Assembly (NCBI GenBank): GCA_045627045.1
Contig: JAZQMY010000058.1
Span: forward strand, 1-16,780
Reading direction: 5' to 3'
DNA length: 16,780 nucleotides
Source: SIG351 sp045627045
GTDB lineage: Bacteria; Bacillota; Clostridia; HGM11327
Shown here one piece after another: positions 6,548 through 14,838 of the stretch (position 1 is its first letter; every line of letters starts with the position of its first letter). Position numbers and translations under genes: made by a program. The notes under the pieces are model-generated. The model was not told the DNA's origin and ran no database searches. It was given only the letters and a program-made list of their open reading frames with translations.

Positions 6548-7714
6548 ATGAAAAAGTTTATTTCTATCGTTTTGGCTCTTGCGCTTTGTGCAGGATGCCT
6601 CGCAATGTTCTCCGGATGCGGAAAAGAAGAGAACGTTATTAAGATAGGTGTATTTGAACCTGCAACAGGATCTAACGGTGCAGGTGGTAAGCAGGAAGCA
6701 CTCGGCATCGAGTATGCTAACAGCGTTTGCCCTACAATCACTATTGACGGTGTTGAGTACACAGTAAAGCTCGTTAAGGTTGATAACTGTTCTGATGACG
6801 CAAAGGGCGTTACAGCTGCAGCTGAACTCGTAAACAAGGGTGTTTGCGCAGTTGTCGGCTCATACGGCAGCAGCGTTTCAATCGCAGCAGGTCCTACTTT
6901 TGAAGCCGCAGGTCTCGCAGCCATTGGTATTACTTGCACAAACGAGCAGGTAACAGCCGGTAATGACTACTACTTCCGTATTTGCTTCCTTGATCCTTTC
7001 CAGGGTGCGGTTCTCGCTAAGAACGCTTGGGATAAGGGCATCACAAAGGCTTATACGCTTGCTGAAACAGGCAACGCATACGACCTTGGTCTTGCAAGCA
7101 GCTTTAAGACAGCTTTCGAGGCTCTCGGCGGTGAAGTAATCGCTGCAAACTTTGCTGCTAACACAGCAGACTTCAACAGCTACATCACATCAGCCGTAAA
7201 CAGTGGTGCAGGCTGCATTTTCGCTCCTACATCAACACAGTATGCTCAGCAGATCATCACTCAGTCAGCTTCTCAGAACGTTACGATCCCGCTCATGGCA
7301 GGTGATACATGGGATTCAAACGTTATCCTCGAAGCAGCTAAGGGCACAAACCTCACAGTGGAAATCACAACTTTCTACCAGGAAGGTGCTAACAAGAACT
7401 TCGATGAAGGCTTCAAGGCTTGGCTCGACGCTGATTCTTCAAGAAAGACAAATAACGGTGGCAACCTCGAAATCTCTGCAGTATCCGCAATGGGCTATGA
7501 TGTTTACTTCACAGTTCTCGAAGCTATCAAGCTTGCAAACTCAGCTGACAAAGCAGCCATCAAGTCAGCTCTTCCGAAAGTTGAGTACACAGGTGTTTCC
7601 GGTCTCATCAAGTTCAATGCAACAGGTGATGCTGACCGTGACGTTGCTTACATCAAGAAGGTTGATACAGCAACAGGCACATGGGCATTCGTTAAGGAAC
7701 AGGGTATCGACTGA
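6548..7714 (+). CDS. livK: Branched-chain amino-acid-type ABC transporter, substrate-binding lipoprotein (LivK-like)
   Basis: This 388-residue periplasmic-binding-type protein has a lipoprotein signal: KK, a hydrophobic stretch, and a lipobox-like FSGC with Cys24 as the probable lipidated residue (LCAGC at Cys17 is a weaker alternative). The mature part follows the type I binding-protein plan of Leu/Ile/Val receptors: IKIGVFEPATGSNGAGG, a DNCSDD segment, VVGSYGSSVSIAAGPTFEAAGL with ligand-contact Ser/Thr residues, and DYYFRICFLDPFQG. It would sit on the outer face of the membrane and deliver ligand to the two permeases. I chose ATG 6548 because AGGAGG stands eight bases upstream and the lipoprotein signal begins there; an in-frame ATG at 6494 would bury the signal. 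Leu, Ile and Val are the default ligand guess, but the family also binds other amides and small molecules, so the substrate is not settled. Confidence 0.88.
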   Translation: MKKFISIVLALALCAGCLAMFSGCGKEENVIKIGVFEPATGSNGAGGKQEALGIEYANSVCPTITIDGVEYTVKLVKVDNCSDDAKGVTAAAELVNKGVCAVVGSYGSSVSIAAGPTFEAAGLAAIGITCTNEQVTAGNDYYFRICFLDPFQGAVLAKNAWDKGITKAYTLAETGNAYDLGLASSFKTAFEALGGEVIAANFAANTADFNSYITSAVNSGAGCIFAPTSTQYAQQIITQSASQNVTIPLMAGDTWDSNVILEAAKGTNLTVEITTFYQEGANKNFDEGFKAWLDADSSRKTNNGGNLEISAVSAMGYDVYFTVLEAIKLANSADKAAIKSALPKVEYTGVSGLIKFNATGDADRDVAYIKKVDTATGTWAFVKEQGID

Positions 7715-7748
7715 TCCCGATCAGTTTTTAATTGATTTATGAACTGTT

Positions 7749-7783
7749 CACAGCGGATGGTATATACAATATCATCCGCTGTG
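7749..7783 (+). other. Stable intergenic hairpin after the binding-protein gene
   Basis: Perfect 11-bp arms CACAGCGGATG and CATCCGCTGTG (7749-7759 and 7773-7783) extend inward by weaker pairs. No T run follows, so it is a poor terminator. In binding-protein operons such a structure commonly protects the upstream message and lets the binding protein be made in excess over the permeases. That role here is inference. Confidence 0.7.
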
Positions 7784-7891
7784 CTTAATAAATCCGCATC
7801 ATTCTCAAGATCAACAGCATTTTTCAGAAGAATTGTTGATGATTTTAAGAATACTGCGAATTAAATTTCCAAAATGAAAGGATAAATTACA

Positions 7892-8761
7892 ATGTTCGAC
7901 TATCTTCTGCCGGGTATCTCGCTCGGAGGACAGTATGCGCTCATAGCCATTGGTTACACAATGGTTTACGGCATACTCAGGCTCATCAATTTCGCACACG
8001 GCGATGTATTTATGGTTGCAGGACTCATTATGATATATGCTACTGCTACTCTTCCGTATTACATTGCAATACCCATCGTGCTTATTCTCACCGTTATTGT
8101 CGGCTTCGCCATTGAGCGTGTTGCCTACAAGCCGCTCCGCTCTGCGCCGCGTATGTCGGTAATGATTTCAGCTATCGGTGTTTCATATCTTCTTCAGAAC
8201 CTCGCACTCTACATAACAGGCGGTCTTCCGAAGGTATATCCTTCCATCCCGTGGGTAACTGATACGATCGAAATTTTCGGCGTATCGACAAAGAGGGTTA
8301 CGGTCATCACACCTGTTCTCGTTATCGCGCTTGTAGTTGCACTCGTACTTCTCATCAAGTACACGAAGGTCGGTATGGCAATGCGTGCCGTTTCAAAGGA
8401 TTTTGAAGCATCAAGACTTATGGGCATCAGAATAAACAGAGTAATCAGCGTGACATTCATTATCGGCTCGCTTCTTGCTTCTGTCGGTTCTCTTCTCTAC
8501 TTCTCAAACTACCAGTCAGTAGTTCCTACATCAGGCGCTCTTCCGGGTCTTCGTGCCTTCGTTGCAGCGGTTGTCGGAGGAATAGGTTCCATTCCCGGAG
8601 CTGTTGTCGGAGCATTTATTGTCGGTATCTGCGAGACTCTTATCAAATCAAACCCGGATATCTCAATTTTCTCGGACGCATTCACATTTCTTCTCCTCAT
8701 CATTATACTTTGCGTAAGACCTACCGGTATCTTCGGTGAGAAGAATATAGACAAGGTATAA
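7892..8761 (+). CDS. livH: Branched-chain amino-acid-type ABC transporter permease LivH
   Basis: This 289-residue membrane permease of the LivH type forms one half of the transport channel. It has about eight membrane segments. The family hallmarks are GYTMVYGILRLINFAHGD near residues 22-39, the EAA-like coupling region MAMRAVSKDFEASRLMGI, and the late glycine-rich motif AAVVGGIGSIPGAVVGA. The length matches LivH (about 290-308). The ATG at 7892 has GAAAGGA about nine bases upstream. It lies 177 bases after the binding-protein gene, across a stable hairpin, and 12 bases before the partner permease. No separate promoter is convincing in the gap, so it is probably read from the 6425 promoter. 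Confidence 0.92.
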   Translation: MFDYLLPGISLGGQYALIAIGYTMVYGILRLINFAHGDVFMVAGLIMIYATATLPYYIAIPIVLILTVIVGFAIERVAYKPLRSAPRMSVMISAIGVSYLLQNLALYITGGLPKVYPSIPWVTDTIEIFGVSTKRVTVITPVLVIALVVALVLLIKYTKVGMAMRAVSKDFEASRLMGIRINRVISVTFIIGSLLASVGSLLYFSNYQSVVPTSGALPGLRAFVAAVVGGIGSIPGAVVGAFIVGICETLIKSNPDISIFSDAFTFLLLIIILCVRPTGIFGEKNIDKV

Positions 8762-8773
8762 CGGAGGGAAGCA

Positions 8774-9940
8774 ATGAAAACAGGTAAAATGAAGAAATCA
8801 ACTCTCCTCAACATCATAGCAATCGTAATTCTCTTCGGAATTGTTGCTTTGATTGACCTTACATCAGAGCCTTCCGATATGCTTGTCAAGGTTTTGCAGA
8901 AGGTCTGCATTTACTCGATAGTTGTCGTTGCCATGAATCTTCTGAACGGCTTTACGGGACTTTTCTCCCTCGGTCAGGCAGGCTTTATGCTTATCGGCGC
9001 TTACACTTGCTCAATATTCATCGTTGATGACAAATTCCGTCAGATGGTTTATCAGTTCTCAACCGATTCACCTATCGTGAACTTCAATTCGCCTCTCATC
9101 CCTGCCATCATACTCGGCGGTATAGTTGCTGCAATATTTGCATTCCTCATCGGTCTGCCGGTATTGAAGCTCAAGAGCGACTATCTTGCAATCGCAACAC
9201 TCGGCTTTGCTGAAATCATCAGAACTCTCATTCAGTGGGACAAGTTCGGACCTCTCACAAACGGCTCCTTTCCTATCAGCCACCTGAACACTTTCCGTTC
9301 AACACTTATGGCTGCCGCAGAGGGCAAGACAGGTATTGTGAAGTTCTTACTAGAAAAATTCTCTCTTGTAATGCCATATTTCATTATTGCATTCATCTGC
9401 ATAACTATAATCGTGCTTATGATCAAATCAACGTACGGCAGAGCATTCAGAGCAATCAAGGATGACGAAATCGCCGCAGAAGCCATGGGCATCAACCTCG
9501 CAAAGCACAAAATGATCAGTTTCGTTACAAGCTCATTCTTTGCAGGCATCGGCGGTGCGCTTCTTGCAATCTTCCAGGGCTCAATTTCAGCATCTCCGTT
9601 CACATCAACTATGACGTATGAGATCCTTCTTATCGTGGTTATCGGCGGTATCGGCTCAATTTCCGGCTCTGTAATCGCAAGCTTCCTCTTCATCGCTTCT
9701 TCGGAATGGTGGCTCAGAGGACTTGACAGCGGCACATTCCTCGGAATCGAGTTCCCTGCCCTCTTCAAGAACGGCTTCAGACTCGTAGTATTCTCTGTTG
9801 TTATCATGATCATCGTGCTCTTCTTCCGAAAGGGTATTATGGGTGACAAGGAGCTGTCAGCAGAAAAGGTATTGATCGGAATAAAGAATATTCCGTCAAA
9901 AATAAAGAATGCCTGCAAGGGCAAGCAGAAAAAGGCATAA
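8774..9940 (+). CDS. livM: Branched-chain amino-acid-type ABC transporter permease LivM
   Basis: This is the second permease, 388 residues with about nine to ten membrane segments. Motifs are GFTGLFSLGQAGFMLIGAYT (LivM signature), YGRAFRAIKDDEIAAEAMGI (coupling loop to the ATPases) and VVIGGIGSISGSVIASF near the end. The tail is Lys-rich and cytoplasmic. GGAGGG lies seven bases before the ATG at 8774, which itself is 12 bases after the livH stop, so the permeases are co-translated. A second in-frame ATG at 8789 is possible but has no comparable ribosome site. It pairs with LivH in the membrane. Confidence 0.92.
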   Translation: MKTGKMKKSTLLNIIAIVILFGIVALIDLTSEPSDMLVKVLQKVCIYSIVVVAMNLLNGFTGLFSLGQAGFMLIGAYTCSIFIVDDKFRQMVYQFSTDSPIVNFNSPLIPAIILGGIVAAIFAFLIGLPVLKLKSDYLAIATLGFAEIIRTLIQWDKFGPLTNGSFPISHLNTFRSTLMAAAEGKTGIVKFLLEKFSLVMPYFIIAFICITIIVLMIKSTYGRAFRAIKDDEIAAEAMGINLAKHKMISFVTSSFFAGIGGALLAIFQGSISASPFTSTMTYEILLIVVIGGIGSISGSVIASFLFIASSEWWLRGLDSGTFLGIEFPALFKNGFRLVVFSVVIMIIVLFFRKGIMGDKELSAEKVLIGIKNIPSKIKNACKGKQKKA

Positions 9941-9955
9941 AGGAGGTAACAGCCA

Positions 9956-10789
9956 ATGAAAGTACTTGAAGTCAAAGATCTGACTATGCAGTTCGGCGGT
10001 GTCGTTGCCGTAAACAATCTTTCAATGCACATTAACGAGCATGAGATTGTATCCCTTATCGGCCCAAACGGTGCAGGAAAAACAACTGCATTCAATGCAA
10101 TAACAGGCGTTTATGAGCCTACAAACGGTGAAGTTTATTTCAATGAAAAGCTGATGGTCGCAAATCATCCGCAGGGCAAGATGAAAAAGCTCTACGCAGG
10201 TGAGAACAACGGTGTTTACAAGAAGACTATCGTCAAAACACCTGACCAGATCACAAAGCTCGGTATGGCAAGAACATTCCAGAACATCAGACTTTTCAAA
10301 TCCATGACCGTATTTGAGAACGTTCTGACGGTTAAGCATCTGCGCAGAACAAGCAACCTTTTCACGGCAACATTCCGTCTCAACTATAAAGAGGAAAAAG
10401 CAATGCGTGATGAATGCACAGAGCTTCTCAAGCTTCTTGACCTTTATGACGTTAAGGACGAGCTTGCAACGTCTCTTCCTTACGGCAAACAGCGTCATCT
10501 TGAAATCGCCCGTGCGCTTGCCACAAAGCCTTCTCTCCTTCTTCTCGACGAGCCTGCCGCAGGTATGAACCCTCAGGAAACAGAGGAGCTGACTGCTTTC
10601 GTCAGAAAAATTAGAGACGATTTCAATCTTACGATACTTCTCATAGAGCATCATATGAATCTCGTTATGGATATATCAGACAGAATTTACGTAATTGACT
10701 TCGGTAAAAAGATTGCCGAGGGTACTCCTGAAGAGATCCAGCAGGATCCAAAGGTAATTCAGGCATATTTGGGGGCAGACGATGAGTGA
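9956..10789 (+). CDS. livG: Branched-chain amino-acid-type ABC transporter ATP-binding protein LivG
   Basis: This 277-residue ATPase energises the importer on the cytoplasmic side. It has Walker A GPNGAGKT (36-43), the Q-loop in ARTFQNIRLF (Gln109), the LivG-type signature LPYGKQRHLEIARAL (174-188), Walker B LLLLDEP (194-200), and the switch His in LLIEHHM. It is somewhat longer than common LivG (about 255). The excess sits at about residues 70-95, between the first sheet and the Q-loop, and is rich in Lys and Gly (HPQGKMKKLYAGENNGVYKK). AGGAGG is placed before the ATG. The last eight bases overlap the livF start, indicating translational coupling. Confidence 0.93.
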   Translation: MKVLEVKDLTMQFGGVVAVNNLSMHINEHEIVSLIGPNGAGKTTAFNAITGVYEPTNGEVYFNEKLMVANHPQGKMKKLYAGENNGVYKKTIVKTPDQITKLGMARTFQNIRLFKSMTVFENVLTVKHLRRTSNLFTATFRLNYKEEKAMRDECTELLKLLDLYDVKDELATSLPYGKQRHLEIARALATKPSLLLLDEPAAGMNPQETEELTAFVRKIRDDFNLTILLIEHHMNLVMDISDRIYVIDFGKKIAEGTPEEIQQDPKVIQAYLGADDE

Positions 10790-11516
10790 ACTTAACAACA
10801 ACAACATTCAGCTAGAAATAAAAAATCTCTCTGTTGCATACGGTGGCATCAAGGCTGTAACTGACTTTTCTCTCAGCGTTGAGCGCGGTAAGATAATAAC
10901 TCTTATCGGCGCAAACGGTGCAGGAAAAAGCACGATTCTCCGTTCGATCGCAGGTATCGTAAAGCAGAAGTCAGGCGAAATTCTCTTTGAAGGTGAAAAC
11001 ATTCTCGGAAAGCCTGCTGACTATGTGGTATCAAAGGGCATCACACTCGTTCCCGAGGGCAGAAGAATCTTCCCTAACCTGACAGTACTTGAAAACATTA
11101 AAATCGGTGCTTATCTTCGTAAGGATAAGCTGAATGACAGCATTGATTATGTCTATTCTCTCTTCCCGAGACTTAAGGAGCGTCACTGGCAGTTTGCCGG
11201 CACTCTTTCCGGCGGTGAACAGCAGATGCTTGCAGTTGCAAGAGCGCTCATGAGCAAGCCTAAGCTTATTATGATGGACGAGCCTTCACTCGGTCTTGCA
11301 CCTATCGTTGTAAAGGATATCTTCTCAATCATCAAGACGATCAACAACGAAGGCATCACGGTTCTCCTCATTGAGCAGAATGCAAACATGGCTCTCAAAA
11401 CATGTGACTTCGGCTACGTTATGGAAACAGGTCACCTCAAGATGCAAGGCACCGGCGCAGAGCTTCTTGCAAATGAGGAAGTAAGAGAAGCTTACCTCGG
11501 AAAGTCAAAAGACTGA
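10782..11516 (+). CDS. livF: Branched-chain amino-acid-type ABC transporter ATP-binding protein LivF
   Basis: This is the second ATPase, 244 residues, matching LivF length. It has Walker A GANGAGKS (43-50), signature LSGGEQQ (142-148), Walker B KLIMMDEP (161-168) and switch segment LLIEQNA. The typical LivF segment LVPEGRRIFPNLTVLENI is present. The start overlaps the livG stop by eight bases with GGGGG just upstream. With LivG it forms the heterodimeric motor of the importer. The operon ends here: a hairpin follows 26 bases after the stop. Confidence 0.93.
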   Translation: MSELNNNNIQLEIKNLSVAYGGIKAVTDFSLSVERGKIITLIGANGAGKSTILRSIAGIVKQKSGEILFEGENILGKPADYVVSKGITLVPEGRRIFPNLTVLENIKIGAYLRKDKLNDSIDYVYSLFPRLKERHWQFAGTLSGGEQQMLAVARALMSKPKLIMMDEPSLGLAPIVVKDIFSIIKTINNEGITVLLIEQNANMALKTCDFGYVMETGHLKMQGTGAELLANEEVREAYLGKSKD

Positions 11517-11542
11517 TCCTGAATTTTATCTTTATTGAGTTC

Positions 11543-11587
11543 AATCCCGTAATCCTGCTTCAGATGCAGGACTGCGGGGTTCCTTTT
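11543..11587 (+). terminator. Terminator of the Liv operon
   Basis: The upper stem TCCTGC/GCAGGA (11553-11558 with 11566-11571) continues, after one mismatch, into CCCG/CGGG pairs (to 11543-11581). The T tract (TTCCTTTTA) is interrupted, so efficiency is uncertain. Confidence 0.65.
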
Positions 11588-11635
11588 ATGCCTTGATATC
11601 GCATTATTAAAACAAAAAGCTTATTTCCTGAAACG

Positions 11636-11676
11636 AAAAAGGAGGCAACTTCGCTTTGAAGTGCCTCCCGTTTTAT
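11636..11676. terminator. Bidirectional terminator between the Liv operon and the serine hydrolases
   Basis: GGAGGC-A-ACTTC (11641-11652) pairs with GAAGT-GCCTCC (11658-11668) with one bulge and a five-base loop. An A run on the left and TTTT on the right make it usable from both strands. It ends the minus-strand hydrolase pair and backs up the Liv terminator. Confidence 0.85.
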
Positions 11677-11697
11677 TATATTCTGTATTATACTGAA

Positions 11698-12876
11698 TTA
11701 TCTCAGAATGGATGTGTAAACTACGTTTCTGAGTCTCGGCTGATAATAGTCCTCCTGAGGATTGAGCATATGGTGAGCATAGAATACACCGATGTTTTCG
11801 TCAGGATCAACAAGTATGTTGGCACCTGCGGCACCACCCCAACCGAATTCGCCGAGGCTTCCGTTTGTGCCTGATGCGGCAACATCCATACATGTTCTTA
11901 CGCCGAGTCCGTAGCCGTAGCCCTTGAGCTGACCCCAGCAGTATCCGCCAATTTGGCTGTTGCTGAGCTGATTCCATCTCATAAGGTCAACTGTGCCTTC
12001 GGAAAGAATTCTCTCGCCGTTTGCGCCCATGCCGTAATTTGCAAGAGCCGCCGCAAGCTTTGCATAGTCAGGTACTGAAACCGTAATTCCTGCGCCACCG
12101 CTATCATATTCTGATCCGGGTATAAACACAGTAACAGCCTTACCTGCATTTACAATATGGCCACCCTCTGCCTTGATCGCTCCCGACTGGAGCGCAATGA
12201 GATCATCAGGACCGTCATTTACAAATCTGTACTGCTCTGCCATCTGATCACGAACCTTTTCATTGTGATAGCAAGCAGTCGTCATTCCGAGAGGTTCAAA
12301 AATGTTCTCCGAAACATAGTCACGGAACTTCTTTCCCGAGATAGCAGATACAACTGCCGCAAGAACATCATGAGAAAGGCTGTACTGCCACATCTCACCC
12401 GGATCAAATGTCAGGCAATCTTCAGCCGCAATGCACTTTGCAACTGTGAGTGTATCCATCTTTCCGCCTGTAATCTCCATTGCCTTCCTGAATCCGGCTG
12501 AATCGAGATCGTATGTCAGACCTGAAGTGTGTGTGAAAAGATGTCTCATTGTGAGCGGACAATTTGCCTTGCGGATCTCTCCGTCTGCGTTCACCTTGAC
12601 GTCTGCAAACTCCGGAATGAACTCCGCAACAGGTGTATCAAGCAGGAAATAGCCTTTTTCATAAAGCTGAAGTGCAGCAACAACTGTTGTTACCTTTGAG
12701 CATGAATATATATTGACAAGCCTGTCAGGTGTAAATTCGATCTTATTCTCAACATCTGCATAACCGGAGCAGTATTGAAAAACTTCTTTTCCGTCAACAT
12801 AAACGGAAACACAGTTACCGGGCATTCTCCACGCCGTGAGTCTGTCCATAAAATCCTTGAGATAAGTAAAATCCAT
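11698..12876 (-). CDS. Serine hydrolase, class C beta-lactamase-like / family VIII carboxylesterase type (copy 1)
   Basis: This 392-residue protein has the beta-lactamase-related fold. The nucleophile motif SxxK is SCSK (Ser58-Lys61). The second motif Tyr is Tyr165 in WQYSLSHDVL. The third motif is WGG in FGWGGAAG near residue 345. Trp in place of the usual Lys/His of KTG/HxG is what family VIII esterases show. All three motifs are complete, so it is probably active on ester or amide substrates and need not be an antibiotic-degrading enzyme. There is no signal peptide, so it is likely cytoplasmic. It is the second gene of a tandem pair: the upstream paralogue ends 11 bases before it, and its AAAGGAG site overlaps that stop codon, indicating co-translation. 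The substrate is unknown. Confidence 0.88.
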   Translation of the reverse strand: MDFTYLKDFMDRLTAWRMPGNCVSVYVDGKEVFQYCSGYADVENKIEFTPDRLVNIYSCSKVTTVVAALQLYEKGYFLLDTPVAEFIPEFADVKVNADGEIRKANCPLTMRHLFTHTSGLTYDLDSAGFRKAMEITGGKMDTLTVAKCIAAEDCLTFDPGEMWQYSLSHDVLAAVVSAISGKKFRDYVSENIFEPLGMTTACYHNEKVRDQMAEQYRFVNDGPDDLIALQSGAIKAEGGHIVNAGKAVTVFIPGSEYDSGGAGITVSVPDYAKLAAALANYGMGANGERILSEGTVDLMRWNQLSNSQIGGYCWGQLKGYGYGLGVRTCMDVAASGTNGSLGEFGWGGAAGANILVDPDENIGVFYAHHMLNPQEDYYQPRLRNVVYTSILR

Positions 12877-12887
12877 AAAAGTCTCCT

Positions 12888-14060
12888 TTATCTGATTGCC
12901 TTATAAACGGCATTTTTAATTTTCAGTTCGTAGTTATTTGTCATAGCGGCAATAACGTGTTGTCCGTAGAATAAGCTTATTCCTGTCTGGGTGTCGATCA
13001 TCATCATTGAACCAGCCGCTCCCGGCCAACCGAATTCGCCCTCCTCCGATATTCTCCCTGCTTTGGCTTTATCCACAAGCGTTTTTGCTCCGAGGCAATA
13101 GCCGTAGCCTGTTTTCGGGTCGAAAAGCTTTCCTCTCATCTGATTGGTCATCATAAGCCTTACCGTTCCCTTTGAAAGAATTCTTTCTCCGTTCGGGCCT
13201 GATCCCTCCGAGGCAAGCGCCGCCGTCAGCTTTGCAAAATCCGGCACCGATACCGTTATTCCTGCGCCGCCGCTGTCATATTCAGGGCCCGGCTTCAGCT
13301 CCGAAAGGATCCTGTGATCGCTTCTGATAAGGTAACCGCCGTTTATTTCGATTCCGTATTTCTCGGCGTTTTCCTTCCATTTTCCGCTGATGTGCTTCTT
13401 GTCCCAGAAACTGTACTGCTCTGCAACCTTGTCCTTGACATCTTCGTTGTCAAAGCAGGCAGAGTCCATTTCCAAAGGTTCAAAGATATTCTTTTTCATG
13501 TAATCGCGAAATCTCATTCCCGATATCACCTCAACAACGCCCGCAAGGACGTCATGAGAAAGGCTGTATTGGAATTTTTCTCCCGGATCAAATGATAAGC
13601 CGTCTTTGATAAAGCCCCTTATCACCGGCAATGTATCCATTCTGTCGGAGGTCTCCTCTTTTACCTTTCTGACGTTTTCCGTCAGAAGATCATATTTGAG
13701 ACCTGAAGTGTGCGTGAAAAGATGTCTCATAGTAACAGGCGATGCAGGAGCTCTTTCTTCCTCACCCTTCTTTTTTACCTTGATATCCCTGAACTCCGGA
13801 ATGAATTCGTAAACAGGCGTATCAAGCAGAAACAAGCCTTTTTCGTAAAGCTGGAGTGCCGCCGCACACGTTGCAACCTTTGTGCAGGAGTAAATATTGA
13901 AGAGCTTATCCGGAGTCATGGGCACTTTTTCCTTCAGCACCGAATATCCCGAACAATATTCAAACAATTTTTCCCTGCCCTTATAAACAACTATGCAATT
14001 CCCGGGGATTCTCCACTCAATCATTTCATCAAGCAGATTTTTTATGTCTGAAAAGTCCAT
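12888..14060 (-). CDS. Serine hydrolase, class C beta-lactamase-like / family VIII carboxylesterase type (copy 2)
   Basis: This 390-residue paralogue of the following gene is similar along its whole length. Motifs occupy the same positions: SCTK (Ser58-Lys61), Tyr165 in FQYSLSHDVL, and FGWPGAAG near the end, where the WxG motif reads WPG where copy 1 has WGG. The best-conserved blocks are LQLYEKG-FLLDTPV-EFIPEF, MRHLFTHTSGL and YDSGGAGITVSVPD. The copies differ most between residues 95-150 and 215-260, where copy 2 has a Lys-rich insert (WDKKHISGKWKENAEKYG), so substrate specificity has probably diverged. The ATG at 14060 is preceded by GAAAGAGAG. It is the first gene of the pair, and no promoter lies immediately upstream; the nearest good one is at 14322-14350. 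The duplication is old, judged by the many amino-acid differences. Confidence 0.88.
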   Translation of the reverse strand: MDFSDIKNLLDEMIEWRIPGNCIVVYKGREKLFEYCSGYSVLKEKVPMTPDKLFNIYSCTKVATCAAALQLYEKGLFLLDTPVYEFIPEFRDIKVKKKGEEERAPASPVTMRHLFTHTSGLKYDLLTENVRKVKEETSDRMDTLPVIRGFIKDGLSFDPGEKFQYSLSHDVLAGVVEVISGMRFRDYMKKNIFEPLEMDSACFDNEDVKDKVAEQYSFWDKKHISGKWKENAEKYGIEINGGYLIRSDHRILSELKPGPEYDSGGAGITVSVPDFAKLTAALASEGSGPNGERILSKGTVRLMMTNQMRGKLFDPKTGYGYCLGAKTLVDKAKAGRISEEGEFGWPGAAGSMMMIDTQTGISLFYGQHVIAAMTNNYELKIKNAVYKAIR

Positions 14061-14111
14061 TTTTTCTCTCTTTCATCATCAGTATTCAAAAATGCTCCTG
14101 CATGAAAATAT

Positions 14112-14341
14112 TCAGGAAACAATCTTTTTTCCTTTTATTTCAAGGTCTTCAGGAATGTTTAATTTCTTCAGCTTCTGACAGCCTGAAAATGCTGAATTGC
14201 CTATCATTCTGATTGAATCAGGCAGCACAACTTTCCTGATTGTCGAGTCTGCAAAAGCACTGTCTTCGATATATTTACTTTTTGTGGGATTACTATCTCT
14301 TCAAGAGCAGTGCATTTTTCCAATATACCATTAAATATGCC
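14112..14341 (-). pseudogene. Remnant of a BspA-type leucine-rich-repeat (LRR_5) protein
   Basis: On the minus strand one frame reads FNGILEKCTALEEIVIPQKV. After a shift near 14272-14280 the next frame continues YIEDSAFADSTIRKVVLP, then SIRMIGNSAFSGCQKLKKLNIP, and stops at 14112. These are BspA/Treponema-type repeats (aF.gc..L..i.iP..v..I...aF). Adding one A in GTAAATAT restores a single frame, so a one-base deletion is the simplest break. No start codon, ribosome site or upstream repeats remain. It is the last one and a half to two repeats of a formerly larger surface-type protein. Confidence 0.7.
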
Positions 14342-14350
14342 AAAAGTCAA
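14322..14350 (-). promoter_or_regulatory. Possible promoter for the serine hydrolase pair
   Basis: On the minus strand TTGACT (14345-14350) and TATATT (14322-14327) are separated by exactly 17 bases. It lies at the edge of the repeat-protein remnant, about 255 bases upstream of the hydrolase start at 14060, and is the only good candidate for that unit. It could also be chance, since these bases may once have been coding. Confidence 0.45.
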
Positions 14351-14454
14351 CAGAAAGAGCAGAACATTATTAATGAAGCACTCCCTTCATTTTTCATCTG
14401 CAGCATACTCCCTGTGTCAGTTCTTCCGAGCAAAATCGCAGAAGCTTTTTGTAT

Positions 14455-14800
14455 TTATTCAAAATCTTTTTTATACCTCGGCATACAGCTGATTCTGACT
14501 CTCTGACATCCAAGCGACACCATTTCAAGTGTCTCCTCCGCCGTATCTTCATATACAGGAGATACCGGAACAGGCAAAGGTCTCGATCGGTCTGCCTGTG
14601 TACTTTTTGTCATTTTTCACCTCTTCGGATGTTTCTTTATAGCGCAGCCAACCGTTATTCTCGGTAAGAAATTCTGAAATATTGTGATAATGTCCGAAAA
14701 AACCTGATATTGTCAGATCGATCTGATGCTTCAGCCAGCCCTCAGGTTTGAAATTGGAAAACGGTATTTCGTACATTTTCGGTATTGCTTTTAACGGCAT
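14455..14800 (-). pseudogene. Internally deleted gene, ends resemble a DUF1680/GH127-type glycosidase
   Basis: From the ATG at 14800 about 75 residues are coherent: PLKAIPKMYEIPFSNFKPEG, then GWLKHQIDLTISGFFGHYHN, then LTENNGWLRYKE. The GWLKxQ...G..GH...NGWL pattern is what I recall at the start of DUF1680/GH127 (beta-L-arabinofuranosidase-like) proteins. The frame then closes at 14549. In the +1 frame a second coherent piece appears, PVSPVYEDTAEETLEMVSLG followed by CQRVRISCMP, ending at 14455. This resembles the C-terminal beta strand of the same family (L.pYGc..LRI..fP). The beginning and end of one gene thus appear joined after loss of about 500 or more residues, with the junction around 14550-14620. 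An intact consensus promoter precedes it. Family assignment is moderate; the broken state is clear. Confidence 0.6.
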
Positions 14801-14838
14801 ACTATGTACCTTTTTTGTTTGTTTTTATGTATAATGCT

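Noticed and set aside
9232..10095. A 287-codon open frame on the minus strand opposite livM and livG
   Set aside because: It is antisense to two clearly recognised transporter genes, has low-complexity composition (many Ile/Pro/Ser) and no family motif; it mirrors codon bias of the real genes.
10022..10654. A 210-codon minus-strand open frame inside livG
   Set aside because: It lies wholly opposite livG, has no ribosome site or motif, and its Cys-rich content is a reverse-complement artefact.
14240..14506. An 88-codon plus-strand open frame across the remnant region
   Set aside because: It has no ribosome site or family motif and is antisense to repeat-protein and glycosidase remnants.
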